A DNA stretch of 64,000 bases from Bathymodiolus brooksi (GCA_963680875.1 OY804589.1:3906001-3970000); one strand, 5' to 3'; positions 37,041 through 47,419 are shown, counted from the stretch's first letter. The notes: generated from the letters alone by a model not told the origin. Translations and numbers: made by a program.

Positions 37041-37892
37041 CTACCCACACGACTCAGTCTTTGCTGCTATTTCTGTTGCTAATTCTATTACCCTATACAA
37101 CCAAAGTCTAGCCAATGCTCTTACTGGATGTATGCCATCAGAATATACATTCCAGTTCTTTCTATTGCTTGTGCGTTCCGCCCTGGCTCCCTTGCTTGAC
37201 GCAATACTGTCTTGTGATATTCTAGGTGTACCACAGTTTCTATTAATTAGTCTGAGGTGGTCATTGAAATAATCAACCATACAACAAACTTGTTTGTCAG
37301 CTCTAGATGCAGCTATAGCATTCCTCTGGTAGTATTTGTTTGATCCAGTTTTACTGTTACTATTAGTTATTTTAAATTTGTTGAACCTGGTAATAGAGTA
37401 ATATGGGCACTCTAGAAACACAACTGTTGCCTCCTCTGGGTTAGCCTGTAAGAGTCTACTCTTTAAAGTTCTATATTTGTTTAATGCAAATTCAATTTTT
37501 TGGTAGGGATAGCTCTTAACACTAATATACTTCCCTTTTTTCTCCGTAATATCACAGGTTCCGAGCCACACTATGACGACAGGATTCTTCGCCTTCTTCA
37601 CTGCGTTTTTCACTTTATAATAATGAGCATTATTGTAAATATTGGATCCACTTTTAGCAATTACAGTAATTTTCTGCTTTAGTCTGTCGTTCAACACATC
37701 TCTCAGGGAGAAACCCTTACTGTCACTAAATATTATAGTCTCTCGGGATATGTCTGTGTTTTTATACAGCCTATAGAGCTTTTTGAATTCCTTATTGATT
37801 TGTTCAGCGACATTGATAACAGAAATATATGCCATGTTAACTAAAAATGTATGTCGTTTGGACGATGAATTTTCTCGATGACAAATATACAA
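37041..37892 (-). CDS. SGNH/GDSL-type esterase-like ORF associated with the LINE
   Basis: An intact 283-codon ORF; MAYISVINVAEQ at residue 20 is an alternative start. SGNH hydrolase blocks are visible: IIFSDSKGFSLRDVL near residue 53-67 (SDS in place of GDS, nucleophile Ser), VVIVWLGTCDIT near 105-116 (block III, Cys where Asn is usual) and YSDGIHPVRAL near 263 (Asp-x2-His dyad). Esterase domains are known in ORF1 of CR1- and L2-group LINEs, usually in the same protein as, or downstream of, the PHD finger. Here it is a separate, upstream ORF. It may be the first ORF of this LINE or an independent captured gene. The Cys in block III leaves activity uncertain. Confidence 0.65.
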   Translation of the reverse strand: MYICHRENSSSKRHTFLVNMAYISVINVAEQINKEFKKLYRLYKNTDISRETIIFSDSKGFSLRDVLNDRLKQKITVIAKSGSNIYNNAHYYKVKNAVKKAKNPVVIVWLGTCDITEKKGKYISVKSYPYQKIEFALNKYRTLKSRLLQANPEEATVVFLECPYYSITRFNKFKITNSNSKTGSNKYYQRNAIAASRADKQVCCMVDYFNDHLRLINRNCGTPRISQDSIASSKGARAERTSNRKNWNVYSDGIHPVRALARLWLYRVIELATEIAAKTESCG

Positions 37893-37960
37893 TTTTAAAC
37901 AAAAAGTTGCATTTTCCTGCGATAAAGTATAAACCTAGATGATTAACAGAGTTCACTTAT

Positions 37961-38248
37961 CACATTTGCCATGAATTAAGATTCGATGGTCTCAAATTTC
38001 GGCGATTTATAACGATTACAAATTCAAATTTGTCCTCAGAAATTTTAAGCGTCCATGCTACCGGAAGTGACGTCTTATTGTTTACATTGGCTACGTTGAT
38101 TACGTTATGGCTAAGCGGGAGAATTTAAGCAAGTTAAACTTGAATTTACTGAAAACCCTGACGTTGAAAGAAGAACTAGTGAAGGAAATTTAACTTGTCA
38201 GACTGAAGTTTCACCAGTGTCAGTGATCCATCAATGTCAATGATCAAC
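37961..38248. other. Upstream flank of the LINE
   Basis: Contains CCGGAAGTGACGTCTTATTG, a GC-richer, promoter-like stretch that may be the LINE 5' end or flanking DNA. No gene seen. Confidence 0.4.
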
Positions 38249-38491
38249 CACAGGCACTCGACGTTCAGTGAATAAAATGTAGGGTCAATGTGGAAAAAAA
38301 ATAGTGTCACTGTTATTTATTATATAACAGTGACACTATTTTTCTTTCCCACATTGACCCTACATTTTATTCATTGAACGTCGAGTGCCTGTGGATAAAA
38401 ATAGTTTCACTGTTATTTATTATATAACAGTGACACTATTTTTTTTCCACATTGACCCTACATTTTATTCATTGAACGTCGAGTGTCTGTG
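38249..38491. mobile_element. 243-bp MITE with an extra half unit and a 7-bp duplication
   Basis: Left end CACAGGCACTCGACGTTCAG; right end CGTCGAGTGTCTGTG. The structure is arm, AT loop (TTATTTATTATATAA), complementary arm, then a second loop and a second complementary arm, i.e. one and a half hairpins. GATCAAC flanks it at 38242-38248 and 38492-38498. No coding capacity. A single arm of the family lies at 26714. Confidence 0.8.
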
Positions 38492-38499
38492 GATCAACC

Positions 38500-38732
38500 T
38501 TATGTCTTATGAAGTTGAAGCGATAGCATCATCTTTCATAGAAAACACCACACTGACACTGTTACCAGAGCTAACTTTTGCCAGAATATATGACTTTATG
38601 ATTAGGCTTTAGTCGTGAGAGAGTGTCAGCACCACTTCAAAGGTCTGGACAGGGCAGTGAAGCACTACAGTACAGGGCAGGAGATGTGGAAATACATGGA
38701 TTTGTCCAGGTATTTAACCAAATTATTACCAT
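38500..38732 (+). pseudogene. Decayed coding-like segment, possible exon
   Basis: Reads LMSYEVEAIASSFIENTTLT, then LLPELTFARIYDFMIRL before a stop. A second frame (GQGSEALQYRAGDVEIHGFV) runs to a CAG/GTATTT donor-like site at about 38718. Codon use looks coding, but the frame is broken. The family is unrecognised. It may form one decayed gene with 39117-39260. Confidence 0.3.
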
Positions 38733-39116
38733 TTTAAGCACTCCTACATGTTTAAACTAGGAGTAAGATATCTGACCAACCATTTAATTTAATGACAGTT
38801 GCATTACATGTTTTTTTAAACTTTCTGAGAAAAATATTAGTATGAAAGAATGTTATTAAATAGTGAAAAGAATCCAATATGTTTCACTGTCAGCAAAAAC
38901 ATTATTGACCTCAGGGTTACAGCCTTAGTCCCCTCTTCAATTAAAATGGTTGGTGCATTTATAATATTTATGTTCATTAAGATAATGGTTGAAAATTCAT
39001 TCTTTCTCAAACATTACAAAAACAGGACATAAATTCAATACAAAAGATTTTTAAAGTTTTGTCATAAATGGCTAATTTAAAATTTTTACTGTTACCCTTT
39101 TATGATTTTTTTTCCA
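38733..39116. other. Intron-like AT-rich spacer
   Basis: AT-rich stretch ending in the acceptor-like TTTTTTTTCCAG. No gene. Confidence 0.35.
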
Positions 39117-39260
39117 GATTGAAGAATCCATTACTTATGTAAAAGCAAGCCATGCATGCTTCCACGAAGAAGTGCACTTATGATGTATATGTGTGCAATT
39201 CAAAGTCAGATGACAGGGACTCACAAATAGTATATGGATACTGGCAGTGTCCTATAGGGT
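39117..39260 (+). pseudogene. Decayed exon, possibly SWIM-domain related
   Basis: After the polypyrimidine/CAG, IEESITYVKASHACFHEE is open, then the frame must shift to read KKCTYDVYVCNSKSDDRDSQ and YGYWQCPIGY. A Y-V-x-V...C-x-C-P-like pattern is reminiscent of SWIM zinc-binding regions, but the later Cys/His are missing. Low certainty. Confidence 0.3.
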
Positions 39261-39265
39261 ACATA

Positions 39266-39490
39266 TATGATGTATTTCCTTTGTGTAAAGTTTAAACAAA
39301 ATCCATTAAGCAGTTAATTAGGAGTTGCATGACATGGTCTTTTGCATCTAATAAGAATAAAAAAATTAAGCTCCAATTTCCCTGGGATTTCTCAGAACTG
39401 ATTGATATGACATTATGCACATGAACATATTATGTACTTTCTTTGTGTAACGTTTCATCAAAATCCATAAAGCGGTTTAGGAATTTTTTT
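39266..39490 (+). repeat. Two degenerate core-repeat units
   Basis: CTTTGTGTAAAGTTTAAACA with AAAATCCATTAAGCAGTTAA, and again CTTTGTGTAACGTTTCATCA with AAAATCCATAAAGCGGTTTA; same core as the units at 22163-22740. Confidence 0.6.
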
Positions 39491-40385
39491 TTATCAATGA
39501 CCTTCCATTTTAATATTGTAATAATTAAGTAATTCTTTGATAATCCAATAACCGTAAACTTTAAATTAATCATATGAATTTATAATCAAATTGTTTGCCT
39601 CAAATTTGATCAGAATGCCCTGGTAATAATTTAATGGGAAAAAAACCTTAGAGTCTAAATGATACTGATAAACAGTTTATGAATATTGGTCCAAATTATT
39701 TAAGTTGCATATCTAGCCAACAGCAAACTTCTTAGTCCTAACATACATTAATCATTTTTTCCCTGAAACATCTGAAATGAATTTGAATTTCCCTGACTTC
39801 TGATCAGTATTCATAAAATATGTACATGCACATATACTTTGTAATGATTCAACTCTGTAACTTTTGTAAATTATTATAGGGCAACAAAAATTAAACAAAT
39901 GTTCATTAACAAGAAATATTTATTGCAAAATCAAAACATTTAATGTGGAATAGTGAGTTTTCTCCCAATAAGTGAGTTTTTGAAAAGTCGCCCAATATAC
40001 ATTTATTACCATCATTGATACAAATACATCCTCATTTTTGGTGTAAATATTATTACACAAAGACACTATTTATTTGTCTTTTTTTGTATGTGGAAATTTT
40101 GCTTTATCTAGTGGGCAAAGTTTGGATAATAGGTAAATACTCATTAAAGGCAGTTTCAGACACAATTGAACAAAACTGTCTTGATATATCGAAACTGAAG
40201 TAGTTGAAAAGTCCAACTTTTCTAACATGGAATCAGCAAAGGCAAATCATGGTTTAAAGACAGTATTTTACTTGGTATTAGTAGTCAATATTTGATGATT
40301 TATAAAGATTTGATCACACAAAATACCAACCATTTAATTTTTACTGTTTTCTTGTGCTAAAATGATTTTGGTTTTTATTTTTTAG
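39491..40385. other. Non-coding AT-rich region
   Basis: No gene or element recognised. It ends in an acceptor-like TTTTTATTTTTTAG just before the next coding-like segment. Confidence 0.45.
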
Positions 40386-40850
40386 GAATTAGAAGTACCA
40401 CAATGTGCTAAAATATTAGGCAATGAATTTGTGATCAAATATATGTCAGACAAAGAACAATATATGTGCTTTTCAAAATAAGGCAGCAGACTTTCAGAAG
40501 GAAAACCAAGTCCTAGTATTAAAAGAACTCATTGGAAGTTTGAGTTCTAATAAAACAGAACATGCAATTATTACAGTATCAATAGCAGCCCCTGTCATTC
40601 AGGATATAGTTAACAATGTTGACCAAATGGTCAATGTAGAGAGCAAGCAGTCAAGCCATAAGAAAAAGTTTTTAAAGAAGATATCATGATTATTTTAAGA
40701 GAAGTCATCAAATTAAACCCTTGGACTAAAAATGATGGCAGTGCATTTTTAAACTTTGAAGGAATCAGTAAAACCTCTTTATCTTTTGACAAGAATAAAT
40801 ATGAATGTGTTGTTCTACTAAATGTGTAGCGAAGTAAACCACGCCAATTC
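40386..40850 (+). pseudogene. Decayed coding segment in three frames
   Basis: Following an acceptor-like site: ELEVPQCAKILGNEFVIKYM, then in another frame NKAADFQKENQVLVLKELIG ... IAAPVIQDIVNNVDQMV, then in a third DIMIILREVIKLNPWTKNDG ... YECVVLLNV. Coding-like composition across about 150 codons with at least two frameshifts suggests a pseudogene exon. I do not recognise the family. Confidence 0.4.
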
Positions 40851-41427
40851 TAATGAGGAAAACAGATAGAAATCAGTTGCACCCTTCTTTGTAAAGAAAT
40901 ACCCTGTTATAGGTTTCATTAGACAGTGAACTGAAAACTATGACTGTATGATAAAATGTAAAATATGTAATTGTTAATGCTACTTTATTACACAATGAAG
41001 TAACTGAACAACAAAATTAAGAAGATACCAAATTAATTACATGTACTTTTACAAAACGAGCAACATCTTCTCTTATTTCTATTGTACAACATATCAATGA
41101 ATCCAAAATAGTTTAATAATTTCTTACAGAAACATGTCATCATCATATTTTTGAATATTTGAGTTTTTTTTTAATAAACTTTTATATAAATATTTTGACT
41201 GTCTTGAGTTGGACCATACAATGTCTGGATTCTTATAGTTTAATACATCTTACAGATTTACAGTAGCTGTGGCTGTCAATACCAAATAAACAGAGATCTC
41301 AAAAATACATGTTAATTAACCAACTTTCCTGAAATCAGGTCTAAGCTCATCATCTCCCCTAAGGTGTGAAATTATCAACCCCTGATTGATTATCCCTCCA
41401 ACTAATTACTATTATAGGTTAACATAT
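40851..41427. other. Non-coding AT-rich region
   Basis: Nothing recognised. Confidence 0.45.
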
Positions 41428-41525
41428 TGATTGATTGATTGATTGTTGGTGTTTAACAGCACTTTTTGTGTATGAGTTGTTAGGTAATCCAACTACCTAC
41501 CTCATTGAGCCACCCCGGCCCTTTA
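41428..41525 (-). mobile_element. Decayed SINE-like fragment
   Basis: GATTGATTGATTGTTGGTGT, TTAACAGCACTTTTTGTG, then GGTAATCCAACTACCTACCT. It shares the tail and A-box complement of the SINE family with the middle deleted, or belongs to a related family. Confidence 0.4.
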
Positions 41526-41661
41526 ACATATAGAGGCATTACAACTATTAAACATGAACATATACACATTAATTTTGGTTGTGTGTCATATTCCCACAAA
41601 ATAGTATTACATATACCAACAAATTATTTTCAAAGTTTCCTTAGCATCTGATATCCACAGC

Positions 41662-41957
41662 GAGGAATCGATCCTCGGTCTTCTGTCATGCAGACAGACG
41701 TAATAGCCTCTATATTACCGAGGATGGTTTCAGATGTATGTCAGGTACAACATTTAAAATTAGAACTTGCAGACGGATATATTACAATAATAAATACCAT
41801 TCTGACACCATATGCACCTCATCTATCAAGTCTTGACATAACTTTTTTTTACCAACCTGAAATACCAGTTACTAAAAATTTTGTCTTGGCACCTCTAACA
41901 TCATCCTTAGGTGGCACCAACCGCAAGTTTAACTTGCATGCCGAAAAACATAGCTAG
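41662..41957 (+). other. Coding-like ORF, possible exon
   Basis: An 89-codon ORF (MQTDVIASILPRMVSDVCQV ... LSSLDITFFYQPEIPVTKNF) that is open upstream for a few more codons. Regular hydrophobic Leu/Ile spacing (QHLKLELADGYITIINTIL) would suit a leucine-rich or ankyrin-like solenoid. No neighbours support it. Family unrecognised. Confidence 0.3.
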
Positions 41958-42322
41958 CTCCTCCTTCTTTCCTATTTTCGCTAGATCTCTCATCGTCAAG
42001 TACTGTCTCAGATTCTCAACTTTCCAACATCTATTACTCTTCAGGAGTCAGTGTAGATTTGCTCACAAGGATCCATGTGTAAATAGTTGAATAAAACTTC
42101 GAAAAGGTTAAAAATGAAGTGGTAGTCGATATTCAGCGTATCGCCATGAAATAATCCAAACAGTAAGGCCGCTTACCACCTGGATTTAACTTCGATTGGA
42201 CTTGAACTAAGACCACTTACAACAAAGAATCGGTTAATGTGAATTTGGTCTATTAATTGTATCTTTATATTAAAAGAAATTAAACTAAAAACCTTTAGTG
42301 TAGCAGTCATGGATACATAGGG
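41958..42322. other. Non-coding stretch
   Basis: No gene or element recognised. Confidence 0.45.
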
Positions 42323-42545
42323 TTGGTTGGTTGATTTTATGGTGTTTAACACCACTTTCAACAATATTTCAGTTATATCGTGGCGGTCTGTTTTATTGGT
42401 GGAGAAAACCAGACCTGTCGCAAGTCACTGACTTTATCACATAATGTACACCTCGCCTTGATCAGGATTCGAACTCACGTCAGTGGTGATAGGCACGGAT
42501 TGCATAGGTAGTTGTAAATCCAACTACCATACAATCGCAGCCACC
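42323..42545 (-). mobile_element. tRNA-derived SINE, near full length
   Basis: Runs from GATTTTATGGTGTTTAACAC through TATATCGTGGCGGTCTG, the B-box complement GGATTCGAACTCAC and GGTAGTTGTAAATCCAACTA to CAATCGCAGCCACC. Confidence 0.8.
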
Positions 42546-42734
42546 TGGATACAAGGTTAAAAATCTTTAAAAATTATAGGAAATTCTTGCATGGCTCCCT
42601 CTATGGATCAGCCACTGGGTAGGGCCCTTCATGTATATGGAATTTCAGAAATCTGATAGTTTTTTGCTGAACTTCTGCAATCTAATCTATTATTGCTGTA
42701 TCCCGATACTTAGCTTAGGAAATGTTGTATGTCC

Positions 42735-42858
42735 ACCACAGGGGCTTGTTAAGATTTTTGTTTATCCCTCGATTGACAACTCTAAAAACCACAAGGGAGG
42801 AATGTCAAATTTTCGTGTTGTCAGTCGAGGGATAAAAAAAATTGTAACAAACCACTTT
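42735..42858. mobile_element. Inverted-repeat element sharing its arm with the dispersed repeat
   Basis: Left arm CTTGTTAAGATTTTTGTTTA / TCCCTCGATTGACAAC and right arm GTTGTCAGTCGAGGGATAAA / AAAAATTGTAACAA, separated by about 50 bp. The right arm equals TCAGTCGAGGGATAAACAAA in the dispersed repeat at 8858 and 26391. Confidence 0.6.
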
Positions 42859-42991
42859 CATGGCCTATGCCGGCTATGGCGCTATGTGTCCACAGCAATT
42901 TTTTTCTCCAAGATCTTTGTCACGAATATTTCAGGAAGACTTGAAGTTTTTCTAGATTAATGGCGTGTTGGCAAAGGAGGGGGCAAATTAA

Positions 42992-43259
42992 TCACCTGCA
43001 AATCCAATCAGTTCTGTATTTTTCGTTGTATGAAAAGACTGGGTCATCACTGACACTGTGGCTGTGCCATCCATCAACAAATGCGCCGAACATGATAAAA
43101 TTACTGAATATTTCATGTGGTGACCAGTCTGTCCTGTTGACAGCATTTACCCAAGACTTTCTCTTCTTCACATCCTTGGGGAAGATAAAAAAAAATGATA
43201 CCGTTCTCTTTAGCAGCACTGTTTTGCCGATTTGAGCACTTGTAAACACCGCAATGCAT
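42992..43259 (-). pseudogene. THAP-domain (C2CH zinc finger) remnant with a frameshift
   Basis: From ATG at 43259 the first frame reads MHCGVYKCSNRQNSAAKENG, with the N-terminal Cys pair of a THAP domain. At a T-run near 43190 the frame shifts and continues FFFIFPKDVKKRKSWVNAVN, then RTDWSPHE and SDDP, matching the FPKD...W...W-x-P...DDP pattern of THAP domains. The C-x2-H part is degraded (FGAFVDG where C-S-x-H-F-V is usual). THAP domains bind DNA in P-type transposases and in host regulators. Nothing downstream identifies which. Confidence 0.7.
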
Positions 43260-43399
43260 ATTACCATTTTGTGTTAAAAAAATGTTGCCGTCCGGAAGCG
43301 TTTGTGTGCATGCACCGATAACAGCTCCGCAGTTACCGTGAAAAGGTCTATTGTGGAGCGACCATGATATTGCAGGACCGCACAGAATAATTAATAAAA

Positions 43400-43520
43400 G
43401 AAAACTAGATATAAAAAGAATTACGACCGATTACTGGACAATTGAAATAAAAGATACATTTCATTTAGTTGGTAAGCTTCTGACATTTTTTTGTGACCAG
43501 TAAGCGGTCGTAATTTTCGC
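43400..43520. mobile_element. Short inverted-repeat candidate
   Basis: ATTACGACCGATTACTGG near 43420 and CCAGTAAGCGGTCGTAAT near 43497 form an imperfect inverted pair about 95 bp across. No duplication is obvious. Confidence 0.4.
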
Positions 43521-44053
43521 CTCATCCAGCGAAAGTGCCGATAGAGGGCGCCGTATTATTCAAGTTAACATTGACCTAACTAACCCGAATAATCCAGTCG
43601 TTATATTACTCTCCCGCTAGTCGCTGCATTAACGCCTGGATGCATTCATTGAAAAATCCGTCAAACCGGAAATAGTAAATCGCTATGACTTATGGGTATT
43701 ACGACATAAAATAGGAGGAGCTAAAGTGTTTGTAAATAATGTCCAATAGACATAACAAGATAAGATAAGATAAGAAAACTTTATTTGAATTCGTTTTTTG
43801 TATAACAATAAACACAAGCTCCCAGGAGCTTTTTACCGAATATACATATATAGTAGCACAAGATACATACAAATATTAACATAATCACATAAACACACAT
43901 ATAAAGCACATACAGTTAGCAAATGCAACATAAAAAGCACAAAAATAAAAGACATACTAAAACATGCTGAAGCAATATCAAGCAAACATAAAATAACTAA
44001 GCAGCATTAAAACTTGGAAAAAGCACTAGAAATAAAACAGAAAGCTGAATATG

Positions 44054-46961
44054 CTATCTGCATGCAGAACAACGACATACTGAGCCATTCCAGGACTGAA
44101 TCAAACTTTTAAAGTGGTTGAAACTGTTTTCAGTTCTGAAATGGTTCGGAAGGTCGTTCCACAGAGTTGCAGCTGCAAACATGAATGATTTTTTGTCATA
44201 CCTTGTAGTTCTAACTTGAGGTACATCTAATATGTTCGAATACCTGAAAGCATATTTAGAATTCTTCACATTAACCAAATCATGAAGGCATACAGGACCT
44301 AATTTGTTAACGATTTTATATGTCTCCAAGGCCATTGTCCTAATACGTCTGACCTGTAAAGAGGGCACTAGAGCTTTTTCAAGAAGGATGATATATGAAC
44401 TGGTGTAGTCATCGTATACAAAGCGAAGTGCTCTTTCCTGCACTTTCTCTAATTTTTTTGAATTTGTATCGGTACAAAAATGCCAAGCCAAAGGGCAGAA
44501 GCTAAAGTTACTGAGAATGAAAGTGTGGAATATAGTTAATTTGCTTAATCTGTCTAAATATCGGCCCAAACGTTTAAGTATATTCAGTTGCTGTGATGCC
44601 TTCCTACAGATTGAACTGATATGAATGTCAAAATTTAATTGATAATCTATTTCAATTCCTAAAAGTTTTACTGTCTCTTCACATGAAAGTGTAGAGTTAT
44701 GTATACAAATCTTCATGTTTTTGTCAAAAGTCTTCTTCCCAACCGCAAGTACCTGAAATTTATCTAGATTAGCCTGCATTTTGTTAACTTTAAACCAATT
44801 AATAAGAACATTTGACTCTGATTCTAAAACTGAGGCGCATAATTATATAAAGTACCCTTTAATACAAAATAAAAAATATCATTAATAAAGACATTAAAAA
44901 GTAGAGACCCCAAGATTGACCCTTGGGGTACCCCTTTTTGGATGTCAGACCAACTGCTCAGGATACCATTTATTATAATTTGCTGTTTCTTATTTGATAA
45001 GTAGGACTCAAGAAGGGATACAGAATCAGTGGACATACCATAGGCCGAAAGTTTATCCAATAAAATATCATGGGGTAAGCAATCAAATGCCTTGGAAAGA
45101 TCCATTAGGACTGCGGCAACATACTGATTTTTTTCAAGGGCATTCCGCCAGTCCTCTAATAACCTGAGCAGGGTTGTCTGACATCCATGACCTCTTCTAA
45201 AAGCACATAAATAAGGATTAAAATTATTTTCCAAAAAATCAGACAATTGCTGTTCTACAATTTTCTCAAAAATTTTGAAAAAATACATAGTACACTTACG
45301 GGTCTGTAGTTAGTCTTCAAAAGTGGATCATTCTTTTTATATAAAGGTGTTACTTGTGCTTTCTTTAATTTATCCGGAAAAACACTGATCTATTGACATA
45401 TTTAAAATACTTGTAATCTGAGGTGCAATAATAGATTTACTACATTTTATTATTTTGGCAGGTATACCATCAGCACCTGTTGCTTTTTTATGTTGATATT
45501 ATTTATAATCTTTTCAACTTTATCTGTTGTTACCTTTTCAAAAACAAATTTGTTTGTGCAATCATTTTGTTTCTTTATTTCTATTAAACTTGGATGATCA
45601 GAAGGGTCGTAAACAGTATCTTTTCCTATATTCTCAGCTACAGTGGAGAAAAAATTATTAAAGTGATTGGCTACTTCTTTTTGATCATTTACAATCTTGT
45701 CAGATTCATTAAGCACAATTTTTTTGTTCTCCACTGGACCCCTTTTTCGAAAAAATGGCTTAATAGTTTTCCAAAAGTCACCCGATTTTGTTCCCCCAGA
45801 GCAACGTTCTAAAAAGTATGTTTTCATTGATTTTCCTTTCAATTTGGTTACAAAATTTCTTTGCTTTCTGAATTTTTCCCAATTTTTGTTGCTCTGACAT
45901 TTTGTAAATTGAGAATATAGCATTTGTTTTCTGTATACAGCTCTTCTGAGCTCCTGATTCATACATGGTAATGGTTTTTTCTTTGATATCTAGATTTAAT
46001 TGGAGCATGTTTGTTTAACACATTGATAAAATCTTTTTCATATTCATTATAAACAGAATCTACTTCATGACATGTTTGATTGATCTTAATTTGTTCTATA
46101 TCATCATTGAAATTTTCAATATCAAAAGTCTTGTAACTTCTATAATACCTGAGCTTTTTTGGTTCGTGAAGAACTTCACCTTTGATAACAGTACTTATAA
46201 TGTTATGGCAGTCACTGACACCTGTTGGAACATTTTGTGACTTAAAACATAATGATTTCTTGTTTGTCATTATTACATCTACTAGTGATGGGATACAGCC
46301 CTTTTTGAAACAGGTTGGACCATTAACAAGTTGTGATAGATTGAAAATATCACAGAAATCTTTCAAGGTAGCACTTTTATCTGAATTGAGCATGTCAAAA
46401 TTCAGGTCACCAAATAATAACATATGTTCATAATGTATTAAACATCTATCAGCAAATCTGGAGAAATGTTCAGTAAATTCATTGTTTGACACAGAAGGGG
46501 GTTTATATGCCCCAGCAATCAACCACTTTCTGTCACTTATATACTTCATGACACAGAGTTTCAATTTGTTCACTCTCTAAAGATTGTTTTCAGCTGGATG
46601 GAAAGTCAGATCTGATAAAGGTAAGTAGGCCCCCGCCGTACTGGTTCCTGTCCCTACGTTGCACTTTGTACCCATCTACACTGAACAGATTGTCATTAAA
46701 AGATTCATCAAGTTTCGTTTCAGAAATAATTAATAAATCTACAATGTTGTCAGTTAGTACCTCTTTTATTTCGTCAAATTTGTACCGAAGGCTGTTGATG
46801 TTCAGGTGTGCTGCCATGAAATTTTTGGGATAAGATCTCCGGACATCTCTAAGGTCTTTAAACGTGTGTTTGTTTATATTTACACCGGAAATAACAGTGG
46901 GTGCGTTTGATTTATCCTCTACATCTTCAGTATTAAAAAAGGAGTTGCTAAAAATAGGCAA
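44054..46961 (-). pseudogene. LINE pol remnant: endonuclease and RT with the catalytic Asp pair deleted
   Basis: Endonuclease blocks AAHLNINSLRYKFDEI, LLIISETKLDESF, then after a stop and frameshift near 46580, LLFGDLNFDML, SLVDVIMTN and GVSDCHNI. The RT has AVLMDLSKAFDCLPHDI and GVPQGSILGSLLFNVFINDI. The expected YADD motif is replaced by LYNYAPQF then a stop; the flanking sequence implies a small deletion there that removed both catalytic Asp residues. The thumb region resumes at MQANLDKFQVLAVGKK and runs to a Cys-rich end, CRCSACR. Non-functional. Confidence 0.88.
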
Positions 46962-46964
46962 AAT

Positions 46965-47245
46965 ACAGTTTGCACAGTACCAACTTTCAGATGATGTTGA
47001 TAACAGTTGGTATTCGTCTATCGGTAGGTCAATACATTTAATGTACAGTCTTCACAATAAATTCCACGTTGATTTCGTTTTACTGGTTTGGAACATTTCC
47101 CACAAGGATATTTTACTGGACCAGGATTAGTTGAAATGTCTCCTGATAGTGATAGCAAAAGAATTCTAATTATTGATGTATATGTTGTTGTATTTTGGTT
47201 TGGTAAGTATTTGTAGTAACGTATGTTGAATGTAAAATAATACAA
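46965..47245 (-). pseudogene. LINE pol N-terminus: 2A-like motif followed by PHD-type finger
   Basis: Residues 35-43 of the 75-codon ORF read GDISTNPGP (about 47117-47143), close to the ribosome-skipping 2A consensus D-x-E-x-N-P-G-P but with Ser for Glu. It is preceded by hydrophobic IIRILLLSL, as in other retrotransposon 2A regions. Next comes YPCGKCSKPVKRNQRGIYCE with DC. The frame then shifts, and CIDLPIDEY ... WYCANC completes a C4HC3 PHD pattern before joining the endonuclease frame. 2A-like motifs at this place are known for APE-type LINEs of molluscs and echinoderms. Skipping is unproven here. Confidence 0.7.
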
Positions 47246-47419
47246 ACCTCCTTGGGAAATATATATTTCAAACTATTACATCCATATTTTGTCAAAATAT
47301 ATCCATAAATAAATGTCTGGCAAACTCATTTATCCAACACGATACACACACTAGCACCCCCCTATATTTTGTAATGGCTGAGTATATAGCCAAGGGAGAT
47401 CATCATTTCCACCGCCTGA

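Larger units (their letters stand above)
32170..37960 (-). mobile_element. Nearly complete CR1-like non-LTR retrotransposon
   Basis: On the minus strand in order: SGNH-esterase-like ORF (37892-37041), an inter-ORF region of short hairpins (36149-37040), a PHD-finger ORF1 (36148-35241) and an endonuclease-reverse transcriptase ORF2 (35184-32197). After the ORF2 stop the 3' end carries a repeated CCTATGGTA near 32175-32200, like the short tail repeats of CR1 elements. PHD and esterase domains together with an AP-type endonuclease are known for CR1-group LINEs. The exact 5' end and target-site duplication were not resolved. Damage is limited to one frameshift in ORF1 and two stops in ORF2, so the insertion is fairly young. 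Confidence 0.8.
43756..47265 (-). mobile_element. Second LINE (CR1/Jockey group), decayed
   Basis: Minus-strand order: 2A-like leader and PHD-like finger (47245-46965), endonuclease (46961-about 46050), linker (45962-45450), RT (about 45450-44824) and thumb/C-terminal part (44779-44054). A 3' UTR of about 290 bp ends in a (TTATC)n tail at about 43757-43775 beside an AATAAAG-type signal. At least five frameshifts or stops separate the pieces. No separate ORF1 is seen upstream, so the copy may be 5'-truncated. Confidence 0.8.
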
